Origin: CAYJMQ01 sp964392415
GTDB lineage: Bacteria; Bdellovibrionota; JACOXK01; 2-02-FULL-40-11
Assembly: GCA_964392415.1 (NCBI GenBank)
Contig: CAYMPL010000030.1
Location: 1-22,580, forward strand
Length of the DNA stretch: 22,580 nucleotides
Direction: 5' to 3'
Position 1 is the stretch's first letter. Every line of letters starts with the position of its first letter. The position numbers and the translations under genes are program-made. The notes beneath the pieces were generated by a model. The model made no database searches. It was not told the DNA's origin and saw nothing but the letters and a program-made list of their open reading frames with translations. Below, one piece after another: positions 15,092-22,453 of the stretch.

Positions 15092-15502
15092 ATGTCTCAT
15101 GTGAGGTTGTTTCGATTTAAAAAATCCCAAAGAATTCTGAAGTCGGAAGAGTTTAAGTCGGTTCTTCAAGGGGGATTACGCAGGGAGATTGGACACTTTA
15201 TTCTCTTTTTTCTTCCAAATGGGAGAAGCGAGAATCGGATGGGGACGATCATAACGCGAAAAGTCGGCCAGGCTACAAAGAGGAATGCCATCAAAAGGAG
15301 GCTGCGGGAATATTTCCGCAGTTATCATGCAGACATAGTAGAAGATCTTCCAAGTCACGACGTTGTTTTTATTGCAAAAAGAAATAGCCGTGTATTGAAG
15401 CCGAAAATGATCGGGCAAGAGATGAGAGAGTTCTATGAAAAAAACCGTGATTTTATTCATAAGCGTTTATCAACGAACCGTATCGGTTCTTCTGCCCAAT
15501 AG
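15092..15502 (+). CDS. rnpA: Ribonuclease P protein component
   Basis: RnpA is the protein cofactor of RNase P, which trims the 5' ends of tRNA precursors. The 136-residue product has the N-terminal RFKKSQRILKSEEFKSVLQGG and the RNA-binding motif KRNAIKRRLREYFR. The frame is open from an ATG at 15056 inside rpmH, but the start at 15092, 4 bp after the rpmH stop, gives the normal N-terminus; extended rpmH-overlapping starts are known in some bacteria, so the longer form is not excluded. Its 3' end overlaps yidD by 68 bp. Confidence 0.93.
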   Translation: MSHVRLFRFKKSQRILKSEEFKSVLQGGLRREIGHFILFFLPNGRSENRMGTIITRKVGQATKRNAIKRRLREYFRSYHADIVEDLPSHDVVFIAKRNSRVLKPKMIGQEMREFYEKNRDFIHKRLSTNRIGSSAQ

Positions 15503-15644
15503 CTGTCGTTTTTTCCCGAGCTGCTCGGCATATGCAAAAGGAGCCATTGCAAATCATGGCATTATGAGGGGATTTTTCCATGCGCTGCTGCGGCTGAGTC
15601 GCTGTCATCCCTGGAATCCCGGGGGGTGGGACCCGGTCCCCTGA
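15435..15644 (+). CDS. yidD: Membrane protein insertion efficiency factor YidD
   Basis: YidD is a small inner-face membrane-associated protein that helps YidC insert proteins. The 69-residue product has the family core SCRFFPSCSAYAKGAIANHG and ends RCHPWNPGGWDPVP, with the three conserved cysteines (Cys24, Cys30 and Cys57). The start lies inside rnpA (68-bp overlap in another frame), a common arrangement for rnpA-yidD, and the gene ends 8 bp before the preferred yidC start. Confidence 0.93.
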   Translation: MKKTVILFISVYQRTVSVLLPNSCRFFPSCSAYAKGAIANHGIMRGFFHALLRLSRCHPWNPGGWDPVP

Positions 15645-15652
15645 AAAAATTT

Positions 15653-17254
15653 ATGGATCAACTTGAAAAAAGGGCTTTTTTTGCGATTGTTCTCTGCTTG
15701 GCCATTCTTTTGGTTTGGCAATTTGTCTTTTTTAAAAAAGTTCCACGTATGGAGGAGGCTGCCGTTGAAAAACCTGTCATCTCGAGGCCGGAGCCACTTG
15801 TGGCGGAGGCCGAGAGATCTAAGCCCCACCTTGATAAGGGAACGATTTCCAATGTCTTAGAGAAAGATATTTTGGTAAATGCCGATCTTTTTGAGGCTGT
15901 TTTTTCAACACGGGGAGGCGCGTTAAAGCGATGGAGGCTTAAGAAATATAAAGATAAAGTTGAAAACGGAAATTGGATCGAAATGGTAACCCCGGGAGAC
16001 AGCGCTCAATATCCCCTCTCTCTGTCATTTTCGGATCCGAACTTGGACAATCTGGAAGGCGCGCACTATCAGCTTGAATCTCAAACAGAGAATGCGGTTC
16101 AGTTTGTCTATAAACAAAAAGGGACCAAAATAGAAAGGACCTATGTTTTCAAAAAAGAGTCTTATGAATTTTCGCATACAACGAGAATCTGGGCTCCCCG
16201 GCCCCTGATGAAAGGGGAAGTCTTCATCGGTTTTTCGGAGGGCATACCAACCGACGAAAAAACAAATATCCTCTTTGCCGCTTATGCGGATGTCAGGAAC
16301 TTTATCTATCGATTGCCGGGTAAGACATATCGGCAGAAGGTTTCGAACCTAAAAGAAGATAAGGAGATAAAAAACACGATCCAGTGGGGGGGCATTGAAA
16401 ATCGTTACTTTATTTCTGCGCTGTTCAATCATTCCAAGGTGAAGCCATATCTGCTTATTTCATCCCCCCTGCCCGGCAGCGGGGCAATTGAATTTCAGTT
16501 CCCTTTCTACAAAGAAGCGGGGGCTGATTTTTTTGAAATGTCATTTTCTGGTTACATAGGCCCAAAAGAAGTGGGGCTTTTAAAGGCCGTAGAGCCGGGT
16601 TTCGATGAGGCCGTCGATTTTGGCATGTTTTCGTTTCTGTGCATTCCGCTTCTTTTCATCATGAATTTTTTCTATAAATTCTGTCACAACTATGGTGTCG
16701 CAATTCTTCTTTTAACCCTTTTGGTCCGGGTTTTGTTTCATCCGCTCACAAAGAAGAGTCTCAAGGCAATGCGGGAGATGCAGCGAATACAACCGCAAAT
16801 CGCAAAAATTAAAGAAAAAAACAAGGATGACAGACAGCGGATGAATAAAGAGGTCATGGATCTTATGAAGTCCAACAAAGTAAATCCACTCGGCGGGTGT
16901 CTCCCGCTTCTTTTTCAGATGCCGATCTTTTTCGCCCTCTATCGCCTGCTTTACAATGCTATCGAGCTCTACCAGGCCCCATTTTTTGGCTGGATTAAAG
17001 ATTTATCGACGAAAGACCCGCTTTATATCACCCCCGTTCTTATGGGGGTTGCGATGTTCATTCAGCAAAAAATGACACCGACAACCAGCATTGATCCTGT
17101 ACAACAGCGGATGATGATGTTAATGCCGATTATCTTTAGCTTCTTTATGATTGCCCTCCCCTCAGGGCTTGTGCTCTATATCCTGGCCAGCACACTCTTG
17201 CAGATTGTTTCACAGTATGTTGTAAATCGGGACTTTGCAAAGCAAGGGTTATAA
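15653..17254 (+). CDS. yidC: Membrane protein insertase YidC
   Basis: YidC inserts and folds inner-membrane proteins, alone or with SecYEG. The 533-residue protein has an N-terminal membrane anchor (about residues 8-27, FFAIVLCLAILLVWQFVFF), a large periplasmic beta-rich domain (about 55-310) as in Gram-negatives, and the conserved insertase core: NYGVAILLLTLLVRVLFHPL with the hydrophilic-groove arginine, the cytoplasmic coiled coil MQRIQPQIAKIKEK, NPLGGCLPLLFQMPIFFALY, and the last helices with PSGLVLY. An in-frame GTG at 15626 would overlap yidD, but MDQLEKRAFF at 15653 matches the family start. No strong ribosome-binding site is seen, so coupling to yidD is likely. Confidence 0.95.
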   Translation: MDQLEKRAFFAIVLCLAILLVWQFVFFKKVPRMEEAAVEKPVISRPEPLVAEAERSKPHLDKGTISNVLEKDILVNADLFEAVFSTRGGALKRWRLKKYKDKVENGNWIEMVTPGDSAQYPLSLSFSDPNLDNLEGAHYQLESQTENAVQFVYKQKGTKIERTYVFKKESYEFSHTTRIWAPRPLMKGEVFIGFSEGIPTDEKTNILFAAYADVRNFIYRLPGKTYRQKVSNLKEDKEIKNTIQWGGIENRYFISALFNHSKVKPYLLISSPLPGSGAIEFQFPFYKEAGADFFEMSFSGYIGPKEVGLLKAVEPGFDEAVDFGMFSFLCIPLLFIMNFFYKFCHNYGVAILLLTLLVRVLFHPLTKKSLKAMREMQRIQPQIAKIKEKNKDDRQRMNKEVMDLMKSNKVNPLGGCLPLLFQMPIFFALYRLLYNAIELYQAPFFGWIKDLSTKDPLYITPVLMGVAMFIQQKMTPTTSIDPVQQRMMMLMPIIFSFFMIALPSGLVLYILASTLLQIVSQYVVNRDFAKQGL

Positions 17255-17274
17255 CCCACCGAGGCTCGCGCAAA

Positions 17275-18663
17275 ATGAATTTGTCAGACACCATAACTGC
17301 AGTTTCAACACCAAAAGGACATGGAGCGATTGGCATCATACGTGTCAGTGGCGATAAGGCGTTGGGGATCATTAAAGAAATCTTTGTTCCTCACCGGAAG
17401 AACAGCCTGGAATTTTCTTTCGATTCCCGCAAAATGATTCACGGGTCTGTTTGCGAGGATGAAGAAACCCTCGATGATGTTCTTGCTGTCTGGATGCCAA
17501 AGGGGGCCTCCTATACGGGCGACGATCTCATAGAAATTCACGCGCATGGAAACCCGGTCATTCTCAATGAAATTTTGGGACTTATTATAAAAAGAGGGGC
17601 AAGGTTTGCTCAGCCGGGAGAATTTACATTTCGTGCCTTTATGAATGGAAAAATCGATTTGGCCCAGGCAGAGGCGGTTTCAGATTTAATTTTCGCAAAG
17701 AGTCGTCTGGCCGTTCGAGTTGCAAACCAATACCTCAGGGGGGCATTTTCAAAGGAGATCGGCCAGATTCGGGAAGGGCTTCTTGAAATGCTCGTCCACA
17801 CGGAGGCAGCTATTGATTTTTCTTCTGAAGATATCGAGGTTTTTTCGAACAGCGAAATGCATAAAAAATTACAGCCAGGCTATGAAAAAATTAAGAAAAT
17901 ATTAGCAACGTATAATGATGGAAGGCTTCTTTCCCGGGGCGCAAGTGTTGCAATTGTTGGACGTCCAAATGTTGGAAAGTCTTCTTTATTTAATGCCTGT
18001 CTTAATATAGCCCGGGCCATCGTGACATCTGTGCCGGGANNNNNNNNNNAGGAAGAATTTGTCTACAAAGGAATAGCTGTTCGCTTGATCGATACAGCGG
18101 GGATTCGAAAAACAGAGAATGTTGTGGAAAATATAGGGATTGATAAAGCGCTTGAAAAGATAAGGACAGCCGATTTGATTCTCTTGGTATTAGATGTGAG
18201 CGAAGATTTTTCCGAAGAAGATCGAATGCTGATAGACATTGTGGCGTCAAAAAAGAAGATTCTGGTTTTAAATAAAATTGATTTGGGCGAAAAATGGAAG
18301 CCCGAAAAAAATCTAATCGAAAAAGTCTTTATTAAGGGGGATCTGTTTCCAGTCGTTCAGCATGTTTCTGCCCTTTCGAGATCTGGGATTGAAAAGCTTT
18401 TGGATGCCATTTATGAAGAGCTATTGGGAACTCAAGCGAACTCGGATACCGTTTTTTTGACAAAATCGAGACACAAGCTTTCTCTTGAGAAGGCATTAAA
18501 ATATCTGGATGCCTATCAAGAAGGGCTCGCCGACCGTCGCCCGCTGGAGTTCATGGCTCTTGAGCTAAGAGAGGCGGTTAATGAGCTGGAAGTGATTATT
18601 GGAAAAATTACGACAGATGATATTTACGACAAGCTTTTTAGCTCATTTTGCATAGGGAAGTAA
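17275..18663 (+). CDS. mnmE: tRNA modification GTPase MnmE (assembly gap inside)
   Basis: MnmE works with MnmG to build the aminomethyl or carboxymethylaminomethyl group on wobble uridine 34 of certain tRNAs. Visible are the N-terminal formyl-folate-binding fold (DTITAVSTPKGHGAIGIIRVSG), a helical domain, and the inserted G domain with G1 GRPNVGKSS (229-237), G3 DTAG (273-276) and G4 NKID (333-336); the protein ends with the essential CIGK. Ten N (18040-18049) cover the G2/potassium-loop motif TTRD that should follow SVPG. By comparison with the family about 16 bases are expected there, so the true protein is probably 464 rather than 462 residues. The gene follows yidC by 20 bp and precedes mnmG by 3 bp. 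Confidence 0.95.
   Translation: MNLSDTITAVSTPKGHGAIGIIRVSGDKALGIIKEIFVPHRKNSLEFSFDSRKMIHGSVCEDEETLDDVLAVWMPKGASYTGDDLIEIHAHGNPVILNEILGLIIKRGARFAQPGEFTFRAFMNGKIDLAQAEAVSDLIFAKSRLAVRVANQYLRGAFSKEIGQIREGLLEMLVHTEAAIDFSSEDIEVFSNSEMHKKLQPGYEKIKKILATYNDGRLLSRGASVAIVGRPNVGKSSLFNACLNIARAIVTSVPGXXXXEEFVYKGIAVRLIDTAGIRKTENVVENIGIDKALEKIRTADLILLVLDVSEDFSEEDRMLIDIVASKKKILVLNKIDLGEKWKPEKNLIEKVFIKGDLFPVVQHVSALSRSGIEKLLDAIYEELLGTQANSDTVFLTKSRHKLSLEKALKYLDAYQEGLADRRPLEFMALELREAVNELEVIIGKITTDDIYDKLFSSFCIGK
18040..18049. other. Assembly gap of 10 N in mnmE
   Basis: The frame is kept across the N run. Flanking residues TSVPG and EEFVYKG place the gap on the G2 loop of the GTPase; 10 N looks like a placeholder length. 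Confidence 0.95.
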
Positions 18664-18666
18664 AAA

Positions 18667-20571
18667 ATGAAGCAATTTCAAGTCATTGTTATCGGCGCCG
18701 GACATGCCGGAATTGAAGCGGCGCTTGCGTCAGCACGTATCGGCGTTCAAACGCTTCTTCTTACCATGAACCTCGATCGTGTCGGATGGATGTCTTGTAA
18801 CCCTGCGATTGGTGGTATTGGAAAGGGGCATTTGGTTAAGGAAGTCGATGCTCTGGGGGGCGAAATGGCCAAAAACATTGATGCAACAGGCATTCAGTTC
18901 CGAAAGCTTAATACAAGCAAAGGCCCCGCCGTACAAGCATCTCGGGCCCAAGCAGACAAGGTGCTCTATGCAAAGCGCGCCAAGCAAGTTGTTGAAGCAC
19001 AAGAAAATCTTGTGTTAAAACAAGGATCTATTGAATCTATCGCCATTGAAAATGGGAAGGTAAAAAGCGTGACCACCCAGATTGGCGAGGTTTTTGAGAC
19101 AGAATGTGTGATTGTGACAACAGGAACCTTTCTGGATGGCGTTATTCATATTGGAAATATCAACTACCCCGCAGGAAGGGCCGGCGATCTCTCCTCCATT
19201 GGACTTTCTAATTGTTTTAAAGAGATTGGGTTTGAAATGGGGAGGTTAAAAACAGGGACCCCCCCACGTCTCAATGCAAATACAATTGATTTTAGCAAAT
19301 TGACGCCCCAGCTTGGAGATGAGTATCCAGATCCCCTCTCCTTTTCAACCGAAATGATTACTCAAAGGCAGGTCCCCTGTCATATTACCTACACAAATGA
19401 AAAGACGCACGAGATCATTCGCCGCGATCTCCATTTATCAGCCATGTATAGTGGAAACATTAAGGGAATAGGTCCACGTTATTGCCCTTCTATCGAAGAC
19501 AAGGTTGTTCGTTTTTCCGAGCGCCAGAGGCACCAGATCTTTCTTGAGCCCGAAGGTCTGGATACTCACGAGATATATGTGAATGGAGTATCCACAAGCC
19601 TGCCAGTGAATACTCAAATTGAGTTTCTAAAAACCATCGCTGGACTGGAAAATGCAGAAATAATGAGACACGGCTATGCTGTGGAGTACGATTTTATTTC
19701 TCCAACAGAGCTGCGGCCAACACTTGAGACAAAAAAAATTGAGGGTTTATTTCTTGCTGGACAGATCAACGGAACGACAGGATATGAAGAAGCGGCGGCT
19801 CAGGGGCTCATGGCAGGAATTAATGCGGCGCTAAAATTAAAAAGTGAAGAGCCGTTGATTCTAAAAAGACACGAAGCCTATATTGCAGTGCTGATTGATG
19901 ACCTCATCACGAAAGGGGCAGAAGAGCCGTATCGTATGTTTACCTCACGTGCCGAATATCGACTCCTTTTAAGAGAAGATAATGCAGATTTAAGACTGAG
20001 GGAACATGGAAGACGAATCGGACTTGTGAGTGACTGGGACTACGATAGGTATCTAAAAAAGAAAGAAAAAATAAACGAGATTTTAAAAGATTTAGAAACC
20101 ACGAGGATTATGCCAACGGATGAGGTCAACAAAAAGATAGCGGAAAAGGGGCTTACCAAAATTGATCAGCCAACTCGGTTGGTTAAGTTTTTGTGCCGAC
20201 CAGAAGTCAATTATCAACTCCTAAAGGAACTGGGCTTCTATAATAAAGAGGCCAATAAAGATGTTATTTGTCAGATCGAAACGAATGTTAAGTACCAGGG
20301 ATATATCGATCGACAGCTTGAGGAGATCAAAAGGCAGGCTCAAGATGAAAAATTGGAGATACCGGGAGGGATCGATTTTGGTGCAATTCCGGGTCTTTCG
20401 GCAGAGGCCATTGAGAAGCTTACAAAATTTAGACCGACATCGATCGGACAGGCGATGCGAATCTCAGGCATTACCCCAGGATCAATGACGGCGCTGATGA
20501 TAGGGATTAAAAAATTTAATTCAAGCCAAAATGTTCTACGTGGAACTTCAGTCGCAAGCCATTTTCCATAG
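18667..20571 (+). CDS. mnmG: tRNA uridine-5-carboxymethylaminomethyl synthesis protein MnmG
   Basis: MnmG is the FAD-binding partner of MnmE in wobble uridine modification. The 634-residue protein has the dinucleotide-binding GAGHAG (10-15), the signature CNPAIGGIGKGHLVKEVDALG (about 44-64), the second FAD motif AGQINGTTGYEEAAAQG, and the C-terminal helical domain with IPGLSAEAIEKL and SGITPGSMTALMIGIKK. The last ~17 residues (NSSQNVLRGTSVASHFP) are not family sequence: they are encoded by a parS-like site and by the left part of repeat copy B, whose hairpin supplies the TAG stop. AGGGAAG ahead of the ATG, over the mnmE end, serves as ribosome-binding site. Confidence 0.96.
   Translation: MKQFQVIVIGAGHAGIEAALASARIGVQTLLLTMNLDRVGWMSCNPAIGGIGKGHLVKEVDALGGEMAKNIDATGIQFRKLNTSKGPAVQASRAQADKVLYAKRAKQVVEAQENLVLKQGSIESIAIENGKVKSVTTQIGEVFETECVIVTTGTFLDGVIHIGNINYPAGRAGDLSSIGLSNCFKEIGFEMGRLKTGTPPRLNANTIDFSKLTPQLGDEYPDPLSFSTEMITQRQVPCHITYTNEKTHEIIRRDLHLSAMYSGNIKGIGPRYCPSIEDKVVRFSERQRHQIFLEPEGLDTHEIYVNGVSTSLPVNTQIEFLKTIAGLENAEIMRHGYAVEYDFISPTELRPTLETKKIEGLFLAGQINGTTGYEEAAAQGLMAGINAALKLKSEEPLILKRHEAYIAVLIDDLITKGAEEPYRMFTSRAEYRLLLREDNADLRLREHGRRIGLVSDWDYDRYLKKKEKINEILKDLETTRIMPTDEVNKKIAEKGLTKIDQPTRLVKFLCRPEVNYQLLKELGFYNKEANKDVICQIETNVKYQGYIDRQLEEIKRQAQDEKLEIPGGIDFGAIPGLSAEAIEKLTKFRPTSIGQAMRISGITPGSMTALMIGIKKFNSSQNVLRGTSVASHFP
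20532..20547. promoter_or_regulatory. parS-like centromere site in the 3' end of mnmG
   Basis: TGTTCTACGTGGAACT matches the proteobacterial ParB site TGTTCCACGTGGAACN at all but one position, and is a near-perfect palindrome GTTC-ACGT-GAAC. It lies 182 bp upstream of the parA start. ParB dimers would load here. Binding is inferred. Confidence 0.55.
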
Positions 20572-20654
20572 GAAAATGGCGCGCAGTATAATAGTAAGAC
20601 AGACCAGCTCTGCGAAGCTTTGGTGAAGTAGGGCTGGTGTGTCCACCTTTTTTC
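20554..20654. repeat. Palindromic repeat element, copy B, at the end of mnmG
   Basis: Same plan as the copy in oriC. GCAAG precedes hairpin 1 with arms GCCATTTTCC (20558-20567) and GGAAAATGGC (20571-20580) around ATA, then the linker GCGCAGTATAA, then hairpin 2 pairing 20598-20610 with 20631-20643 (11 of 13 Watson-Crick), then CACC and T6 (20648-20653). Against copy A the first stem differs at three base pairs, each by a compensatory change. The T run after hairpin 2 means this copy may also act as the mnmG terminator. Confidence 0.7.
20598..20653 (+). terminator. Possible terminator of the rpmH-mnmG operon (hairpin 2 of copy B)
   Basis: A 13-bp imperfect stem (20598-20610 with 20631-20643) and a 20-nt loop are followed by CACC and six T. 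The four-base interruption before the T run and the large loop weaken the case. Confidence 0.35.
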
Positions 20655-20695
20655 TTTACAAAAAAAACTGACTTAGATACAACTATTAAAGTTGT
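20655..20695 (+). promoter_or_regulatory. Promoter and inverted repeat upstream of parA
   Basis: TTTACA (20655-20660), a 17-bp spacer and TACAAC (20678-20683) form a moderate sigma70 promoter about 40 bp before parA. A palindrome ACAACT-ATTAA-AGTTGT (20679-20695) covers the -10 box and could be an operator, for instance for ParA or ParB autoregulation. Both are inferred from sequence only. Confidence 0.35.
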
Positions 20696-20729
20696 GTAAG
20701 GTATTTTGTTTTCAATTGAAAGAATCCTC

Positions 20730-21566
20730 ATGGCAAAAGTTATCTCGGTGACAAATCAAAAAGGGGGGGTCGGAAAAACGACGACGGTTATAAACCTCGG
20801 TGCTTCTCTTGCCGCCGCAGAAAAGAAAACACTTCTGATCGATCTTGATCCCCAGGGGAATGCCGGAAGTGGGCTTGGGATTAATAAAGGGGTTCAGGGG
20901 GCCAAAACAATTTACAATGTCTTGATACAAGAAGAGAGTATCTCGAGTACAATCCGAACAACAGAGCTGGATGGCCTAGATATTGTCCCGGCCAACCAAG
21001 ATCTGATTGGCGCGGAGCTTGAGCTTGTGAATGCGATTGCACGTGAAACAAAACTCAAGCAGGCGCTCGGATCTGTTCTTGAGCAGTATGACTATGTTCT
21101 TATTGACTGCCCCCCGTCTCTTGGGCTTCTTACTGTAAATGCCCTGACGGCATCACACTCCTATCTTGTGCCGATGCAGTGTGAATATTATGCAATGGAG
21201 GGTTTGACTCAGCTTTTGAAGGTAGTTGGGCTGGTCAAGAAAGGGCTTAATTTGGAATTAAAAGAAGAGGGGATTTTATTAACGATGTTTGATGGGAGGA
21301 ATAATCTCTGTCATCAGGTTGTCGCGGAGGTCAGGGAACATTTCTCAGAGAGGGTCTTTCAATCGGTGATCCCAAGGAATGTTAAACTGAGTGAGTGTCC
21401 GAGCCATGGTAAGCCGATTCTCCTTTATGACGTCAATTCAAAAGGGGCAATGAGTTATTTAAGTCTGGCCAAAGAAATTATCAGTAAAAATGAGAATTCT
21501 CATGAGACTTTTGTCGGCCAACTTCTGGAACCAAAGGAACATCAGCCATCAAAGACAAGCGTATAG
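20730..21566 (+). CDS. parA: Chromosome partitioning ATPase ParA (Soj)
   Basis: ParA is a deviant Walker ATPase that forms a DNA-bound gradient along which ParB-parS complexes move, and it may also influence DnaA. The 278-residue product starts MAKVISVTNQKGGVGKTTTV with the deviant Walker A KGGVGKTT (11-18), then LIDLDPQGNAGSGLG (Walker A'), YVLIDCPPSLGLLT (Walker B) and the LYDVNSKGAMSYLSLAKEI ending. An in-frame TTG at 20706 adds nine non-family residues; the ATG at 20730 is preferred. It precedes parB by 29 bp. No rsmG lies between it and mnmG, unlike many genomes. Confidence 0.96.
   Translation: MAKVISVTNQKGGVGKTTTVINLGASLAAAEKKTLLIDLDPQGNAGSGLGINKGVQGAKTIYNVLIQEESISSTIRTTELDGLDIVPANQDLIGAELELVNAIARETKLKQALGSVLEQYDYVLIDCPPSLGLLTVNALTASHSYLVPMQCEYYAMEGLTQLLKVVGLVKKGLNLELKEEGILLTMFDGRNNLCHQVVAEVREHFSERVFQSVIPRNVKLSECPSHGKPILLYDVNSKGAMSYLSLAKEIISKNENSHETFVGQLLEPKEHQPSKTSV
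21035..21050. promoter_or_regulatory. Weaker parS-like site inside parA
   Basis: GATTGCACGTGAAACA matches the Bacillus-type parS TGTTTCACGTGAAACA at 13 of 16 positions. The right half is perfect; the left half is poor. The codons fit an ordinary parA sequence, so chance is quite possible. Confidence 0.25.
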
Positions 21567-21595
21567 TCTATGTAGGGCATATGGGAGGTAAAAAG

Positions 21596-22453
21596 ATGGA
21601 TAAGAAAAAAGCATTGGGGAGAGGGATGGCATCTCTTATCCCGGATCCCTCACTTTTAAATGAGGAGGCAACGCCGCCAAAAACCTATTTTTATTGTGAC
21701 ATAGAAAATATTGTTCCAAACAAGTCACAGCCACGGAAAAAGTTTAATGATGAGTCACTTCAGGAGCTGGCAGATTCGATTCGCGAAAAAGGGATTCTTC
21801 AGCCGATTCTTGTCAGGAGGCTTTCTGAGTTTAAATTTGAGCTGATTGCCGGAGAAAGACGGTGGAGGGCTGCTCAAAAAGCGGGCTTGATGCAGGTCCC
21901 TGTTATCGTCCGGGAATCGACGACGCAAAGTGCGTTAGAAGAAGCATTGATTGAAAATATTCAGCGTGAAGATTTAAATCCGATTGAGGAAGCGCTTGCC
22001 TATCAAGGGCTTATTGAAGAGCATGGCTATACTCAGGAAGAAATTGCTAAAAAAATAGGCAAACAAAGGTCGACGCTTGCAAATAGCCTTAGGCTTTTGA
22101 CTCTTTCTAAGGCAATTCTGGATCTGATCTTGGATAGAAAAATCAGCTCCGGTCATGCAAAGGCGCTCCTTTCAATTGAAGATAAAGAAAAACGAGAAGA
22201 GGTTGCAATGCTCATCGTTGAAAAAGGGCTTTCTGTGCGTCAGGTCGAAGCCTTCGCTAAATCGAAAGTTTATCAGGTTGGCGCTTATGAAAGAAAGATG
22301 CCCGATCCATACATTGCTACTCTGGAGCAGGAGCTCTCTCAACACTTTAAGGCCAAAGTCCGTATTCTTCATGGTGGAAAAAAGGGAAAAATTGAGGTCG
22401 AATATTTTGGCGAGAGTGAACTTAACCGGATTATCGCGATGTTTAAGGCATAG
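21596..22453 (+). CDS. parB: Chromosome partitioning protein ParB (Spo0J), CTP-dependent clamp
   Basis: ParB binds parS, uses CTP to close into a sliding clamp, spreads, and couples the origin to ParA. The 285-residue product begins MDKKKALGRGMASLIP, the short N-terminal segment that stimulates ParA. CTP-site motifs are GERRWRAA (86-93) and ENIQRED (120-126). A helix-turn-helix (TQEEIAKKIGKQRSTLANSLRLL) reads parS, and the C-terminal ~50 residues form the dimerisation domain. An ATG at 21581 is in frame, but GGAGG 7 nt before the ATG at 21596 makes the latter the start. It ends 127 bp before the window edge. Confidence 0.96.
   Translation: MDKKKALGRGMASLIPDPSLLNEEATPPKTYFYCDIENIVPNKSQPRKKFNDESLQELADSIREKGILQPILVRRLSEFKFELIAGERRWRAAQKAGLMQVPVIVRESTTQSALEEALIENIQREDLNPIEEALAYQGLIEEHGYTQEEIAKKIGKQRSTLANSLRLLTLSKAILDLILDRKISSGHAKALLSIEDKEKREEVAMLIVEKGLSVRQVEAFAKSKVYQVGAYERKMPDPYIATLEQELSQHFKAKVRILHGGKKGKIEVEYFGESELNRIIAMFKA

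Noticed and set aside
15739..15754. GTTCCACGT half-site in yidC as parS
   Set aside because: Only the left half and centre match; the right half (ATGGAG) breaks the palindrome.
19940..19956. TCACGTG core in mnmG as parS
   Set aside because: The arms match at only about half of the positions.
20516..20731. 71-codon minus-strand frame between mnmG and parA
   Set aside because: It is read through repeat copy B and the 3' end of mnmG; no recognisable protein.
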